Below, piece after piece: positions 9,473 through 18,278 of a DNA stretch of 64,000 nucleotides. A model generated the notes under the pieces. That model was not told where the DNA came from. It saw only the letters and a program-made list of their open reading frames with translations, and searched no databases. Numbering within the stretch: the stretch's first letter is position 1; the number at the start of each line of letters is the position of its first letter. Source of the stretch: an uncultured Collinsella sp. (GTDB taxonomy: Bacteria > Actinomycetota > Coriobacteriia > Coriobacteriales > Coriobacteriaceae). The stretch is taken from the NCBI GenBank assembly GCA_937982065.1, contig CALJMO010000052.1, positions 124,001 to 188,000 of the forward strand, read 5' to 3'. The translations under genes and the position numbers were made by a program.

Positions 9473-12277
9473 GTGAGAGCTGCCACTGTCCTTCGTTCAG
9501 TTATATGTCGCACCCTGGCCGCCGCGCTTACCGCGCTCGCCGTACTGAGCGCCGTCGCGCCCGCCCCTGCCTTTGCCGCCGACTCCGATCAGCAGGTCAA
9601 AACGGTCCGCGTCGGCTGGCTCGTCAACAACGAGGGCTTCCAGGACGGCACCCCCGGCGAGCGTCTCTCGGGATGGGGTTACGAGTACCTCCAGACCCTG
9701 TCGTACTACACGCCCGGCTGGCGGTACGAATACGTCTCCGGCACCTTCACCGAGCTTATGGACATGCTCGAGGCAGGCGAAATCGACCTTATGCCTAACA
9801 TCTCCTACTCCGAGGAACGCGCCCAAAAGCTGCTCTTTTCCTCGAACCCCGAGGGCACCGAGCGCTACTACATCTACGCCAAGCCCGATCGCGACGATCT
9901 GGCCAAGGGCGACCCCCAAGCGCTCCAAGGCCTTACCATCGGCTACAACCCCGACGTTATGCAAACCTTTGTTGGCCGGCAGTGGCTCGCCAACGAAGGC
10001 ATTACCTGCACCTATAAAGAAATCGACACTGGCGGCGCCCTCTTTGACGCGCTCGCAAACGACGAAGTCGATGCCGTCATCATGAACGACACCATTTCGT
10101 CGCCCGATGCGTCGCCCATGTTCTACGTTGGTTCGAGCGACTACTACTTTGCCGTCCCCAAAAGCCGCCCCGACCTAATGGACGACATCAATGCCGCCAT
10201 GTCGGCAATCGCCCGCGTCAACCCACGCTATATCGACGAAGTCAAATCTAACTACTCGGTCAAAAACAGCGGTTCATCATCGCTCAACGGCCCCGAACGT
10301 TCCTGGCTCAAAGCAAATGACAACGCCATCACGCTCGGCTACATTACGGGCAAACTCCCCTACTGCAACGAAGACGAAAACGGCGAAATGGAAGGCTCGC
10401 TCGCATCGCTTGCGACGACGTTGCACGATAAATTTGGCATTACGGTCAAAACCGTCGCCTTTGATAGCTACAAGATGATGTCAAAGGCTCTGTCAAAGGG
10501 AAGCATAGACGTTGCGCTGCCGGTATACCGAGATTACTGGGTTGCCGAGCAATCAGGCGTTGTGCAGTCGGCATCGTTGGGGACCGTGTCCCTCACCGCC
10601 ATCCACACCGGCAGCGACCTGAACAAAGACCTTCAGAACATCGCCTGTACCAAATCATCGTTTGTCAACAAAAATGCACTTGAAAGCCTGTTTCCCACAG
10701 CGACCGTGACCGAATACCAATCCGACGATGAAGCGTTCGACGCCCTCAGGAAGGGAACGGCGCACTGCATCGTCGCTCCCAGCTCACGCATAAAAACCAT
10801 CGGCGACCGTTATGATCTCGAAGGTTACGAGACGGCCGAGCTCCCTGACACCTGTGAGCTCTCGTGCTGGATTTCGCGCGGAAAGCCCGAGCTGCTGGGA
10901 ATCGTCAACAAGGGCATCATCAATGCCGGAGAATCGCTCTCCGCAAGCAATTACTCCTCCACGTCGTACACGGCCCAGGAATCCAACACGCTTCAATTCC
11001 TTTATCGCAACCGTGCCGCCGTTGCAGCTGCCCTCATCGGTATGTTGTCGGTCGGTATCGTCCTGCTCATCTGGGCGCTCGTGCGCGCTCGAACCGAGCG
11101 CAAAAAAGCCGACGCTGCCAACGCCGCTAAGACGGCATTCCTCACGCGCATGAGCCACGACATCCGAACGCCGCTCAACGGTATCCTGGGCCTTATCGAG
11201 ATCGAGGAATTGAAGGAAGGCGATATCCAGGTCGCCCGCGAGAGCCGTGCCAAGGCGCGCGTTGCCGCCAATCACCTGCTCTCGCTGATCAACGACATCC
11301 TCGAGATGGGCAAAATCGAAGACCGCAAGCTAACACTGGAGCATGCGCCTTTTAACCTCAAAGAGCTCTGTGACGATACACTGGTGCTGTGCAAGCTCCG
11401 CGCGTCCAGTAACGCCATCACAATGCAGGACAATAGTCTGCCGTACGCCACGGGGCCATACATGATCGGCAGTCCCACCCATATCCGACAGATCATGATC
11501 AACCTGTTAGACAACAGCATTAAGTACAACAAGCACGGCGGCTCCGTCACCTTTAGCTCAAATACCAAGCCACTCGATAACGGGCGCGCGCTCTTTTGCT
11601 TTAGCGTTTCGGATACCGGCATTGGTATGACTCCCAAGTTTTTAAAGCATATCTATGAGCCGTTTGCCCAAGAAGGTGACGATGCGCGCAGCAAGTTCCA
11701 AGGAACCGGCATGGGCATGCCAATCGTCAAGTCGCTTATTGAACTGATGGGCGGCACCATCGAAGTCACCAGTGAGCTCCATGTGGGCACCTCGTTCTAC
11801 GTGGAGATTCCGCTCGATATCGACGAGAATCCCCAGGCGCGGGCGAATACGGTTGAGAGTGCGCCCGACTGCTCGCTCGCCGACATGAACGTGCTGCTCG
11901 CCGAAGACAACGAATTGAATGCCGAGATTGCCCAGGCGCTGCTAGAATCCGAGGGCATCGTGGTCACCCGCGCCGCCAACGGCAACGAAGTCGTCGATCT
12001 GTACCTGTCGCATCCCGCCGGCAGCTTCGATGCCATTTTGATGGACATCATGATGCCGGACATGGACGGCTACGAGGCAACCCGCGTGATTCGTCTGAGC
12101 GAGAAGGTCGATGCAGCCGATATCCCCATCATCGCGCTCACCGCCAACGCCTTTGCCGAAGACGCCAAGGCGGCACACGACGCCGGCATGAACGCCCATC
12201 TGTCCAAACCGCTCGACTTTAACAAGCTCAAAAACATACTCGCCCGCATCAAGAAAAACGGATCCGTTTCGCTATAG
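9473..12277 (+). CDS. Hybrid sensor histidine kinase with two fused solute-binding sensor domains
   Basis: A 934-residue membrane kinase. After a signal peptide (cleavage near AFAADS), two periplasmic-binding-protein type 3 domains follow at about 45-265 and 280-500. A membrane helix (about 525-547) then leads to a HisKA domain with phospho-acceptor His562 in RMSHDIRTPLNG, an HATPase domain with DTGIGM and GTGMGMPI boxes, and a receiver domain with Asp858 in LMDIMMPDMDG. The layout is that of BvgS/EvgS-type sensors that bind small solutes. I take GTG 9473, since AGGA lies six bases before it; a TTG two codons earlier would abut the ribosome site. No partner regulator with a DNA-binding domain is adjacent. 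Compare the split version at 12870-15928. Confidence 0.93.
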   Translation: MRAATVLRSVICRTLAAALTALAVLSAVAPAPAFAADSDQQVKTVRVGWLVNNEGFQDGTPGERLSGWGYEYLQTLSYYTPGWRYEYVSGTFTELMDMLEAGEIDLMPNISYSEERAQKLLFSSNPEGTERYYIYAKPDRDDLAKGDPQALQGLTIGYNPDVMQTFVGRQWLANEGITCTYKEIDTGGALFDALANDEVDAVIMNDTISSPDASPMFYVGSSDYYFAVPKSRPDLMDDINAAMSAIARVNPRYIDEVKSNYSVKNSGSSSLNGPERSWLKANDNAITLGYITGKLPYCNEDENGEMEGSLASLATTLHDKFGITVKTVAFDSYKMMSKALSKGSIDVALPVYRDYWVAEQSGVVQSASLGTVSLTAIHTGSDLNKDLQNIACTKSSFVNKNALESLFPTATVTEYQSDDEAFDALRKGTAHCIVAPSSRIKTIGDRYDLEGYETAELPDTCELSCWISRGKPELLGIVNKGIINAGESLSASNYSSTSYTAQESNTLQFLYRNRAAVAAALIGMLSVGIVLLIWALVRARTERKKADAANAAKTAFLTRMSHDIRTPLNGILGLIEIEELKEGDIQVARESRAKARVAANHLLSLINDILEMGKIEDRKLTLEHAPFNLKELCDDTLVLCKLRASSNAITMQDNSLPYATGPYMIGSPTHIRQIMINLLDNSIKYNKHGGSVTFSSNTKPLDNGRALFCFSVSDTGIGMTPKFLKHIYEPFAQEGDDARSKFQGTGMGMPIVKSLIELMGGTIEVTSELHVGTSFYVEIPLDIDENPQARANTVESAPDCSLADMNVLLAEDNELNAEIAQALLESEGIVVTRAANGNEVVDLYLSHPAGSFDAILMDIMMPDMDGYEATRVIRLSEKVDAADIPIIALTANAFAEDAKAAHDAGMNAHLSKPLDFNKLKNILARIKKNGSVSL

Positions 12278-12319
12278 TTTGTGCTCAACCACCACGCACG
12301 ACCAGAAAGGAAGCCAACG

Positions 12320-12799
12320 ATGTTTAGGCCCTTACGTCGAAAGAAACGCGCCATCACCGACGAGGAAGCGCGCAAACTGCTCGCCACCTGCAAGCGCGGC
12401 GTCTTTGCCGTCAACGGCGACGATGGCTACCCGTACGCCATTCCCGTCAACTACTTCTTTGACGCCGAGCACGACAAGATTTATTTCCATGGCGCCAAGG
12501 CCGGCCACAAGGTCGATTCACTCAAGCGCGATGACAAGGTCTGCTTTACCGTTTACGGCAACGAGTGGTACCAGGACGGCGACTGGGCTCCCTACGTTAT
12601 GAGCACCGTGGTCTTTGGCCGCTGTCGCCTGGCGAATGACACCCCCGCGTTTATCGAGGACAAAGTCCGCCAGCTCGCCCTTAAGTACTACCCTTCTGCC
12701 GAAGAAGTCGAAGAGGAAATCGCCAAAGACATCAAGGGCGTCCAGCTTTACGAGATTTCGATTGAGCATCTTTGCGGTAAGCAGATTCAAGAAAAGTAA
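12320..12799 (+). CDS. Pyridoxamine 5'-phosphate oxidase family protein (NimA-like)
   Basis: A 159-residue flavin-binding split-barrel protein. It starts MFRPLRRKKRAITDEEA, then GVFAVNGDDGYPYAIPVNYFF and IYFHGAKAGHKVDSLK, the FMN-binding pattern of the NimA/5-nitroimidazole-reductase branch of the PNPOx-like family; KVCFTV follows. Such proteins use FMN or F420/haem-like cofactors for small reductions; the true substrate is unknown. The start has AGAAAGGA nine bases upstream. It begins 42 bases after the kinase gene ends and may be co-transcribed. A strong bidirectional terminator follows. Confidence 0.88.
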   Translation: MFRPLRRKKRAITDEEARKLLATCKRGVFAVNGDDGYPYAIPVNYFFDAEHDKIYFHGAKAGHKVDSLKRDDKVCFTVYGNEWYQDGDWAPYVMSTVVFGRCRLANDTPAFIEDKVRQLALKYYPSAEEVEEEIAKDIKGVQLYEISIEHLCGKQIQEK

Positions 12800-12827
12800 G
12801 CCTCAAGAACAGGCGTCACAAATGGCA

Positions 12828-12867
12828 ATATGGCCCGGTTCCAACCCACCTTGGAACCGGGCCATAT
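12828..12867. terminator. Strong hairpin between converging genes
   Basis: ATATGGCCCGGTTCCAA pairs perfectly with TTGGAACCGGGCCATAT across a six-base loop. It sits between the oxidase-family gene (plus) and the kinase gene (minus), and may end transcription from both sides; the flanking T-runs are short. Confidence 0.7.
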
Positions 12868-12869
12868 GC

Positions 12870-15062
12870 TTATGAAGCGTCGGCGGCTATGTGCGCAAGC
12901 GCCTCAACGAGCTCCTGCGAGCTCACGGGTTTACTCAGGTGCGCGTCCATGCCCGCCTCGCGCGAAAGTCTGCGGTCGTCGGCAAAGGCATTGGCACTCA
13001 CGGCGATAATCGGCGTGGTCGCGGCATCCTCGCGATCGAGCGCTCGAATCTGACGCGTGGCCTCAAGGCCATCGATGCCAGGCATCATGATGTCCATCAA
13101 CACCACGTCGTACTCGTGCGGTGCGCTCGCGGCAAACGCCTCAACGGCAGACTCGCCATCCTTAGCATGCGTCACGACGACACCGGCACGGCTGAGCGTA
13201 AACTGCGCGATCTCGGCATTCAGATCGTTATCCTCTACGAGCAAAACGCGCAAGCCCTGGAGCGCATCGCCATCGCCCGCATCCGCGCGAACTGCCTGAG
13301 GAATCTCGGAGCGCTTGCATTTCTCGAACGGCAGGCGGATGGTAAACGTCGTCCCCTGCCCCAAGACGCTCGTAAAGCTCATGGTTCCGTCCATAAGCTC
13401 CACCAGCTGTTTTGCGATAGGCGCGCCCAGGCCAGTTCCCGATGAAGCGCCTTCCACTTGCTGCTCCTCGCGGCAAAACGGCTCGTAGAGGTGCTGTTGG
13501 AACTCCTCGCTCATGCCAATACCGTTGTCGGCGATCGTGTATTCATAGACGGGGACGCCATCCGTTGGCTCCACCTCGCGGCACACCAGGCGAACATATC
13601 CGCCCTGGCGGTTGTACTTGACGGCATTACCGGCAATATTGAGCAACAAGCGCTTGAGGTGCGTCACGCTCACCCGCGCATAGGGATGATTAAGCGTCTG
13701 CTGGTCGCAGATAATTGTCACCAGACGCTCCTCGGCCTGGCGCTCCAGAATATCGCGCACTTCACAGTTGAGTGCCACCAAATTTGTGGGTACGAGGTTC
13801 AGGTCGACCTGCCCGCTCTCCAGGCGACTCATATCGAGCGCCTCGTTGGCAAGGTCGAGCAGCAGTCCCGATGCCGTCCAAATTTTTGAGCGGCACTCAG
13901 TCTGCTTTTGCAGATCGTCCGCATTGGCATCGCCAACCTCGACCATGCCGCGAATGCCGTTGATGGGCGTGCGCAGATCGTGGCTCATGCGACGCAGAAA
14001 CTCTGTCTTTGCCGAGTTGGCAGACGAGGCCTCACGCGCCGCCTTTGCCAGCTTGTCGCCATAGTCGCGCTCCTGCTGCAGCAAGTCCGTCAAACGTCGA
14101 CGATCAGCGCGGCGACGCACCGTCACAACAACGGCTATAACACCGCCGTAGAGCACCAGCACGCCGGCGGCAACAGCCGCGGCGACCTCAAAGTAGCGCT
14201 GCGCCGAGGCATAGGTATACACATAGAATTTGTGCGCTTTTCCAAATGTGCCCAAATACCACTCGCCGTCGGCGTTAACCAATCTGACCTTACCAGCCAG
14301 GCATCGATCCTTAATACCGTCGACAATGAAGACATCCGTCGCAGGCAGATCGAACACGCCCAATACGGTGGGTTCAACGGCATTGGTCGCAACGACCTTG
14401 CCGTCGCTTTCGATCACGATATTGCCGCTATCGATGGTTTCATAGCCTTCGAGTAAACTCTGCAGTTTGAGCGTATTGCTTGCAACCGCCTTCGCGCTCT
14501 GATGCCTTACCGCGATAACGATACCCTCGCCATCCCGCCGGGTCACGCAACCAATGTCTGCAACCGAATCATCCGAAAGCGTAATGCGGGCGGTATAAGA
14601 CTTAAGCGGATGAGTTGCCACCTCCAGTACGGGCGCTTCCTTGAGATACGTAGCGAGCGACCCGTAGCCCACATCGCCCATCGAGGACTCGAACACCAAA
14701 TTGCCCGATGCATCCGTCACAATCAGCGCGCTCACGTTGAACTGGTCGGCGTATTGCTCCAGCATGGCGTTATCCACCGAACCGTCGCGCTCCATATCGC
14801 GAGCAGCCTCTCCGGCAATCTCCATAACGCGAATCAGGTTTTTGGTCGCATAGGCGCTGTTGAACGCGTCGTAGGAAAGGCTCTGCGTCGCCACGTAATC
14901 GACAACGTCGGCAAAGCGCTGCTCGGCTTGGGCCGTCGTGTAACCGTAGCTCATCATGCCGGCAACAACCGAGAGCGCCATCCCCAGCAGAGCGACAAGG
15001 AGCCATGCCCCTGTCGAACGATTGTCCCGCTCCTGAGCGGCGTGGTCGGGCGCATCGATCAT
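12870..15062 (-). CDS. Hybrid sensor histidine kinase/response regulator
   Basis: A 730-residue membrane kinase. A first helix (about 20-42) and a second (about 285-310) bracket an extracytoplasmic sensor of about 240 residues without recognisable solute-binding repeats. HisKA follows with His361 in RMSHDLRTPINGIRG, then HATPase with DNGIGM and GTGLGAPI, then a receiver domain with the acceptor Asp in LMDIMMPGIDG and the SKP loop. Its start codon overlaps the stop of the binding lipoprotein gene by four bases, so the lipoprotein probably hands it the ligand signal. The catalytic half is closely similar to the kinase at 9473, suggesting duplication. Confidence 0.93.
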   Translation of the reverse strand: MIDAPDHAAQERDNRSTGAWLLVALLGMALSVVAGMMSYGYTTAQAEQRFADVVDYVATQSLSYDAFNSAYATKNLIRVMEIAGEAARDMERDGSVDNAMLEQYADQFNVSALIVTDASGNLVFESSMGDVGYGSLATYLKEAPVLEVATHPLKSYTARITLSDDSVADIGCVTRRDGEGIVIAVRHQSAKAVASNTLKLQSLLEGYETIDSGNIVIESDGKVVATNAVEPTVLGVFDLPATDVFIVDGIKDRCLAGKVRLVNADGEWYLGTFGKAHKFYVYTYASAQRYFEVAAAVAAGVLVLYGGVIAVVVTVRRRADRRRLTDLLQQERDYGDKLAKAAREASSANSAKTEFLRRMSHDLRTPINGIRGMVEVGDANADDLQKQTECRSKIWTASGLLLDLANEALDMSRLESGQVDLNLVPTNLVALNCEVRDILERQAEERLVTIICDQQTLNHPYARVSVTHLKRLLLNIAGNAVKYNRQGGYVRLVCREVEPTDGVPVYEYTIADNGIGMSEEFQQHLYEPFCREEQQVEGASSGTGLGAPIAKQLVELMDGTMSFTSVLGQGTTFTIRLPFEKCKRSEIPQAVRADAGDGDALQGLRVLLVEDNDLNAEIAQFTLSRAGVVVTHAKDGESAVEAFAASAPHEYDVVLMDIMMPGIDGLEATRQIRALDREDAATTPIIAVSANAFADDRRLSREAGMDAHLSKPVSSQELVEALAHIAADAS

Positions 15063-15928
15063 GACAGGCCCTCCATATTCAAAAATGGCGAAGGGTCATC
15101 AAAGTACTTTGACACTAGGCGTTCCATGGTGCCATCGGCAAGCATTTCTTGGTAGGCATGAGTGAGCTTGACGTCGATGCCGCGCGTATCGTTGATATCG
15201 AAAGCGGTGCCCAAACCAACCTCTAGCAGCGGCTCATCCAAAATGCGATATGTCACACCATAGTCTTTTTCGTAGGTGAGGAACGAGGACTCATGCGCGG
15301 CGATAGCGTCGACCAGGCCCTCGACGAGCGCCGGGTTCAGATATGAACCGTCCGAAAAGCTGTAGAGCTCCTTGATCTGCGGAACGTTTTCATTTGTGCG
15401 ATTGAGCAAAATGCCCTCGGGCTTGGTGGTGGACTGAACCGCCACGATCTTATCCTCAAGATCGGCAAGCGTGTAGATATCGCTCTGGGGATCGACCGCG
15501 ACCACCTGGCGGCTCGCAAGGTACGGGCCGGCCCAACGATATTCGTTTTCGCGACCCGTCATACTAAAGCTGCCCATGACGCAATCGAGTTCGCCGCTCG
15601 CCAGCAGCTCTTTCTTCTTTTCCCAATCGATCATCTGGTATTTTGGCTTGTAACCAATGCGGGCCAAAGCCTCGGTCAATATCTCGACATCCAGGCCAAC
15701 AATATCGCCGTACTCGTCGGTATACACAAACGGTGGATAGAGGTCGCTGCCGACGTTGAGCGTCTTAAGGTCGTCGTCCTTGGCCTGCGAGGCGTCAGGG
15801 GCTTTTGATGCTGGCGTCGAGGCTTCGTCATTGTGCCCGGAACAGCCGGCCATCGCTATGACAAAGGCGCTCGCCACTGCAAGCGCGACAAACAACGAAA
15901 TGGCAGCCGAGCGACGGGGTCTTTTCAT
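15059..15928 (-). CDS. Solute-binding lipoprotein (SBP family 3), likely sensor partner
   Basis: A 289-residue lipoprotein. The signal peptide ends in AMAGC, a lipobox, followed by a Ser/Ala/Asp-rich linker. The mature part is a family 3 periplasmic-binding fold: LNVGSDLYPPFVYTDEYGDIVGLDVEIL, DWEKKKELLASGELDCVMG and RENEYRWAGPYL are typical amino-acid-binding segments. No ABC permease or ATPase is nearby; instead the gene overlaps the histidine kinase gene by four bases. This points to a ligand-sensing role rather than uptake. The nearest relative domain in the window is inside the fused kinase at 9473. Confidence 0.9.
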   Translation of the reverse strand: MKRPRRSAAISLFVALAVASAFVIAMAGCSGHNDEASTPASKAPDASQAKDDDLKTLNVGSDLYPPFVYTDEYGDIVGLDVEILTEALARIGYKPKYQMIDWEKKKELLASGELDCVMGSFSMTGRENEYRWAGPYLASRQVVAVDPQSDIYTLADLEDKIVAVQSTTKPEGILLNRTNENVPQIKELYSFSDGSYLNPALVEGLVDAIAAHESSFLTYEKDYGVTYRILDEPLLEVGLGTAFDINDTRGIDVKLTHAYQEMLADGTMERLVSKYFDDPSPFLNMEGLS

Positions 15929-16020
15929 CGAACTCCAGACGATCCTGTTTATAGACTGAAATGGTTAAAAATAATAGCAAACAAAACCACTCGAGCGCCC
16001 AATGGTTACAGATGCCTTAC

Positions 16021-16062
16021 CATGCGGGGCCTTCCAGCCGACTTGGCAGAAGGCCCCGCATG
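16021..16062 (-). terminator. Hairpin after the lyase gene
   Basis: CATGCGGGGCCTTC pairs with GAAGGCCCCGCATG in the gap between the MalY-type gene and the downstream lipoprotein gene on the minus strand. Confidence 0.65.
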
Positions 16063-16072
16063 CAGTGCTCAC

Positions 16073-17287
16073 TTACCGTGCATTAAAAACGTAGCGGTCC
16101 AAACGGTCGCACGCTTCCTTTACGCGCGAAAGCGGCAGCGCCAGATTCACACGAATGTGGCAGGGCCCGTGGAACGGACGGCCGTCCTGATACCCCACGC
16201 CCACGCGCGCCCCCTCGTCGAGCAGCCACTGAATATCGCGGCCATGCTCGCGGCACCACTCGGTGCAGTCCAGAAACACCATGTACGTGCCCTGCGGACG
16301 CGAATAGGACACGCCCTCAAAATGCTCGTCCACGTAATTGCAAAAGTACTCGATATTGCCGGCAAGCACCTGGTTGAGCTCGTCCACCCACTCGTAGCCT
16401 TGCGGCTGATAGGCACCGATAAGCGCATGCATGGAGAGGACGTTCATCTCGTTGTAGTGAGTCTTGTTGGACACGGCGCACACGCGGTCGCGCAGCGTCT
16501 CGTTGTAGATAATGTGGTAGCTGCCGACCAGACCCGCCAGATTGAACGTCTTGCTCGGCGCATAGAGGGCAACCGTGCGCATGCGGGCATCCTCGCTCAC
16601 CGACTGCGTCGGGATATGCTTGTGTCCCGGCAGGATGATATCGGACCAAATCTCGTCCGAAATCACCACGCAATCGTGCTGGCGATAAATGTCCATGGCG
16701 CGCTCGATCTCGTCGCGCTCCCATACGCGGCCGCAGGGATTGTGCGGCGAGCAGAACACCGCGGCATGGATGTGGTTTTGGGCGAGTTTGCGCTCCATGT
16801 CCTCAAAGTCCATGCGCCACACGCCCTGGTCGTCAAGTTTAAGCGGGCTGTGGACAATACGATAACCCGCGGCTTCGATAGACTTGGTAAAACCAATGTA
16901 GGTGGGGCTATGGACCAGCACCGCATCGCCCGGCTGGACATACGCGCGCAACGTCGACACGACCCCGCCCAGCACGCCGTTTTCGTAGCCAATATGTTCA
17001 GGGCGCAGGCCCTCGACGCCATTGCGGCGGCCCTGCCATTCGATGATGCGGTCGAAGTACTCGGGGCGCGGATTGAAATAGCCAAACATGGGGTGCTGGG
17101 CACGCTGAATGATGTGCTCCTGGACCGTGGGCACCGTGGCAAAATTCATGTCGGCCACCCACATGGGGATGCGGTCGAAGCCCTCGTCGGGTGCGTTCGG
17201 AGCCATACCGGGGATCTCGCCCCAAGAGTCAACGGCGATGGAGTCCATGCCGTGGCGGTCGATGATTGAAGTGAAGTCGTATTTCAT
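16073..17287 (-). CDS. MalY/PatB family PLP-dependent cystathionine beta-lyase/aminotransferase
   Basis: A 404-residue fold-type I PLP enzyme. Markers in order: PMWVADMNF near the N-terminus, ENGVLGG, SPTYIGF, SPHNPCGRVW (the NPxG region), SDEIWSDI, and the PLP lysine in APSKTFNLAGL; a C-terminal RVNLAL supplies the substrate-carboxylate arginine. The MalY/PatB group cleaves cystathionine or cysteine to pyruvate, ammonia and a thiol or H2S. The length fits the family (about 390-400). It stands alone, between a terminator downstream and an unremarkable 112-bp gap upstream. Confidence 0.92.
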   Translation of the reverse strand: MKYDFTSIIDRHGMDSIAVDSWGEIPGMAPNAPDEGFDRIPMWVADMNFATVPTVQEHIIQRAQHPMFGYFNPRPEYFDRIIEWQGRRNGVEGLRPEHIGYENGVLGGVVSTLRAYVQPGDAVLVHSPTYIGFTKSIEAAGYRIVHSPLKLDDQGVWRMDFEDMERKLAQNHIHAAVFCSPHNPCGRVWERDEIERAMDIYRQHDCVVISDEIWSDIILPGHKHIPTQSVSEDARMRTVALYAPSKTFNLAGLVGSYHIIYNETLRDRVCAVSNKTHYNEMNVLSMHALIGAYQPQGYEWVDELNQVLAGNIEYFCNYVDEHFEGVSYSRPQGTYMVFLDCTEWCREHGRDIQWLLDEGARVGVGYQDGRPFHGPCHIRVNLALPLSRVKEACDRLDRYVFNAR

Positions 17288-17399
17288 GCTGGACCCCCGT
17301 GCAAAGTAGACTGTTTCGATAGGCGCTATTGTCCACCAGCACGGGCGGTTTTGGCGCGGGGTTTGGCGCTTAATTTGACGGGTGCGGGCGAATGGCTGG

Positions 17400-18146
17400 T
17401 TAGTCTCGCGCGTCGTTGACGGCGACTACGGTTAGCTGGGTTTCATCGACCGTAAACGATATGTCGAGCCCGGCGTAAGCCAAGTGGTAAATGCGGTTTG
17501 GCTCGTGCTTGCTGCCTGCGCGGCGTGGGTCTTGGCGAAGGACTTCGACCAAGCCGGGGAGCTTTGCGGGCGGGACCATATCCTGTAGCGCTTGCGGAAA
17601 CTCAACATCGAGCTCTTGCCACGGAGCATCCTCAATCCAGCCGCCGGTCGCATCCGGGTGACAGTCCGCAAACGGAATGTAGGGCTTAATGTCGTAGATG
17701 GGCGTACCGTCGCGCAGATCTGCTCCCAGCACATGGATGATGGGGCCATCGTCGGTGAGCTCGACACGATCAAGCTTGACGCAGGTGAGCCCGATGGGAT
17801 TAGGGCGAAACGGACTGCGCGTGGCAAACACTCCCACACGTTCGGCTCCGCCCAGACGCGGCGGGCGCACGGTTTTCGACCATTTTGCGTTGGTGCCGGA
17901 CCTGTCCTGCGTTTTAGCGTCGACGGCAATATCCTTAGCCGTGCCGCCGGGCGTTCCGTTTTCGAAGCGCCACAGCAGCCACAGGTGAGAGAAGGAGTCC
18001 AGGCCCTCAACCGCTGCATTGGAGGCAAATTCCGGCTCAAAAAAGATTCGTCCCTGCAGATGGGGCGCCAAAAAGCTGTTGCGCGGAATGCCGAACTTCT
18101 GCGGCAGGTCGGTATGTATGCGTGCGATAGGTTCCATGCCGGTCAT
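17400..18146 (-). CDS. trmO: tRNA (N6-threonylcarbamoyladenosine(37)-N6)-methyltransferase TrmO
   Basis: About 248 residues. The TrmO/VirR fold is recognisable from MEPIARIHT, FEPEFASNAAVEGLDSFSHLWLLWRF, and above all GVFATRSPFRPNPIGLTCVKL, the SAM-binding signature, followed by GADLRDGTPIYDIKPYIPFAD. The enzyme N6-methylates t6A37 in threonine tRNA. The frame is open far upstream but that part lies opposite the XRE gene; I place the start at ATG 18146, with ATG 18137 as the alternative, since neither has a clear ribosome site. It is divergent from the regulator gene at 18279. Confidence 0.92.
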   Translation of the reverse strand: MTGMEPIARIHTDLPQKFGIPRNSFLAPHLQGRIFFEPEFASNAAVEGLDSFSHLWLLWRFENGTPGGTAKDIAVDAKTQDRSGTNAKWSKTVRPPRLGGAERVGVFATRSPFRPNPIGLTCVKLDRVELTDDGPIIHVLGADLRDGTPIYDIKPYIPFADCHPDATGGWIEDAPWQELDVEFPQALQDMVPPAKLPGLVEVLRQDPRRAGSKHEPNRIYHLAYAGLDISFTVDETQLTVVAVNDARD

Positions 18147-18204
18147 TGTACGGCATGGAGGCGTGGGGCGTTGCGCGCAATTCTTCGCCGCGGTCCCCCG
18201 TCGT

Positions 18205-18219
18205 GCAACCAACGGTTGC
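18205..18219. promoter_or_regulatory. Candidate operator dyad GCAACC-N3-GGTTGC
   Basis: A perfect 6-bp inverted repeat with a 3-base spacer lies 60 bases upstream of the XRE/TipAS gene and between it and trmO. It is a natural candidate for autoregulation by the XRE protein; this is inferred from position only. Confidence 0.35.
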
Positions 18220-18278
18220 TTGGAAGGGTGCCGGCTGCCGCGTATGCTTAAGCCATCAACCAGCAGAAAGGAGCCGTT

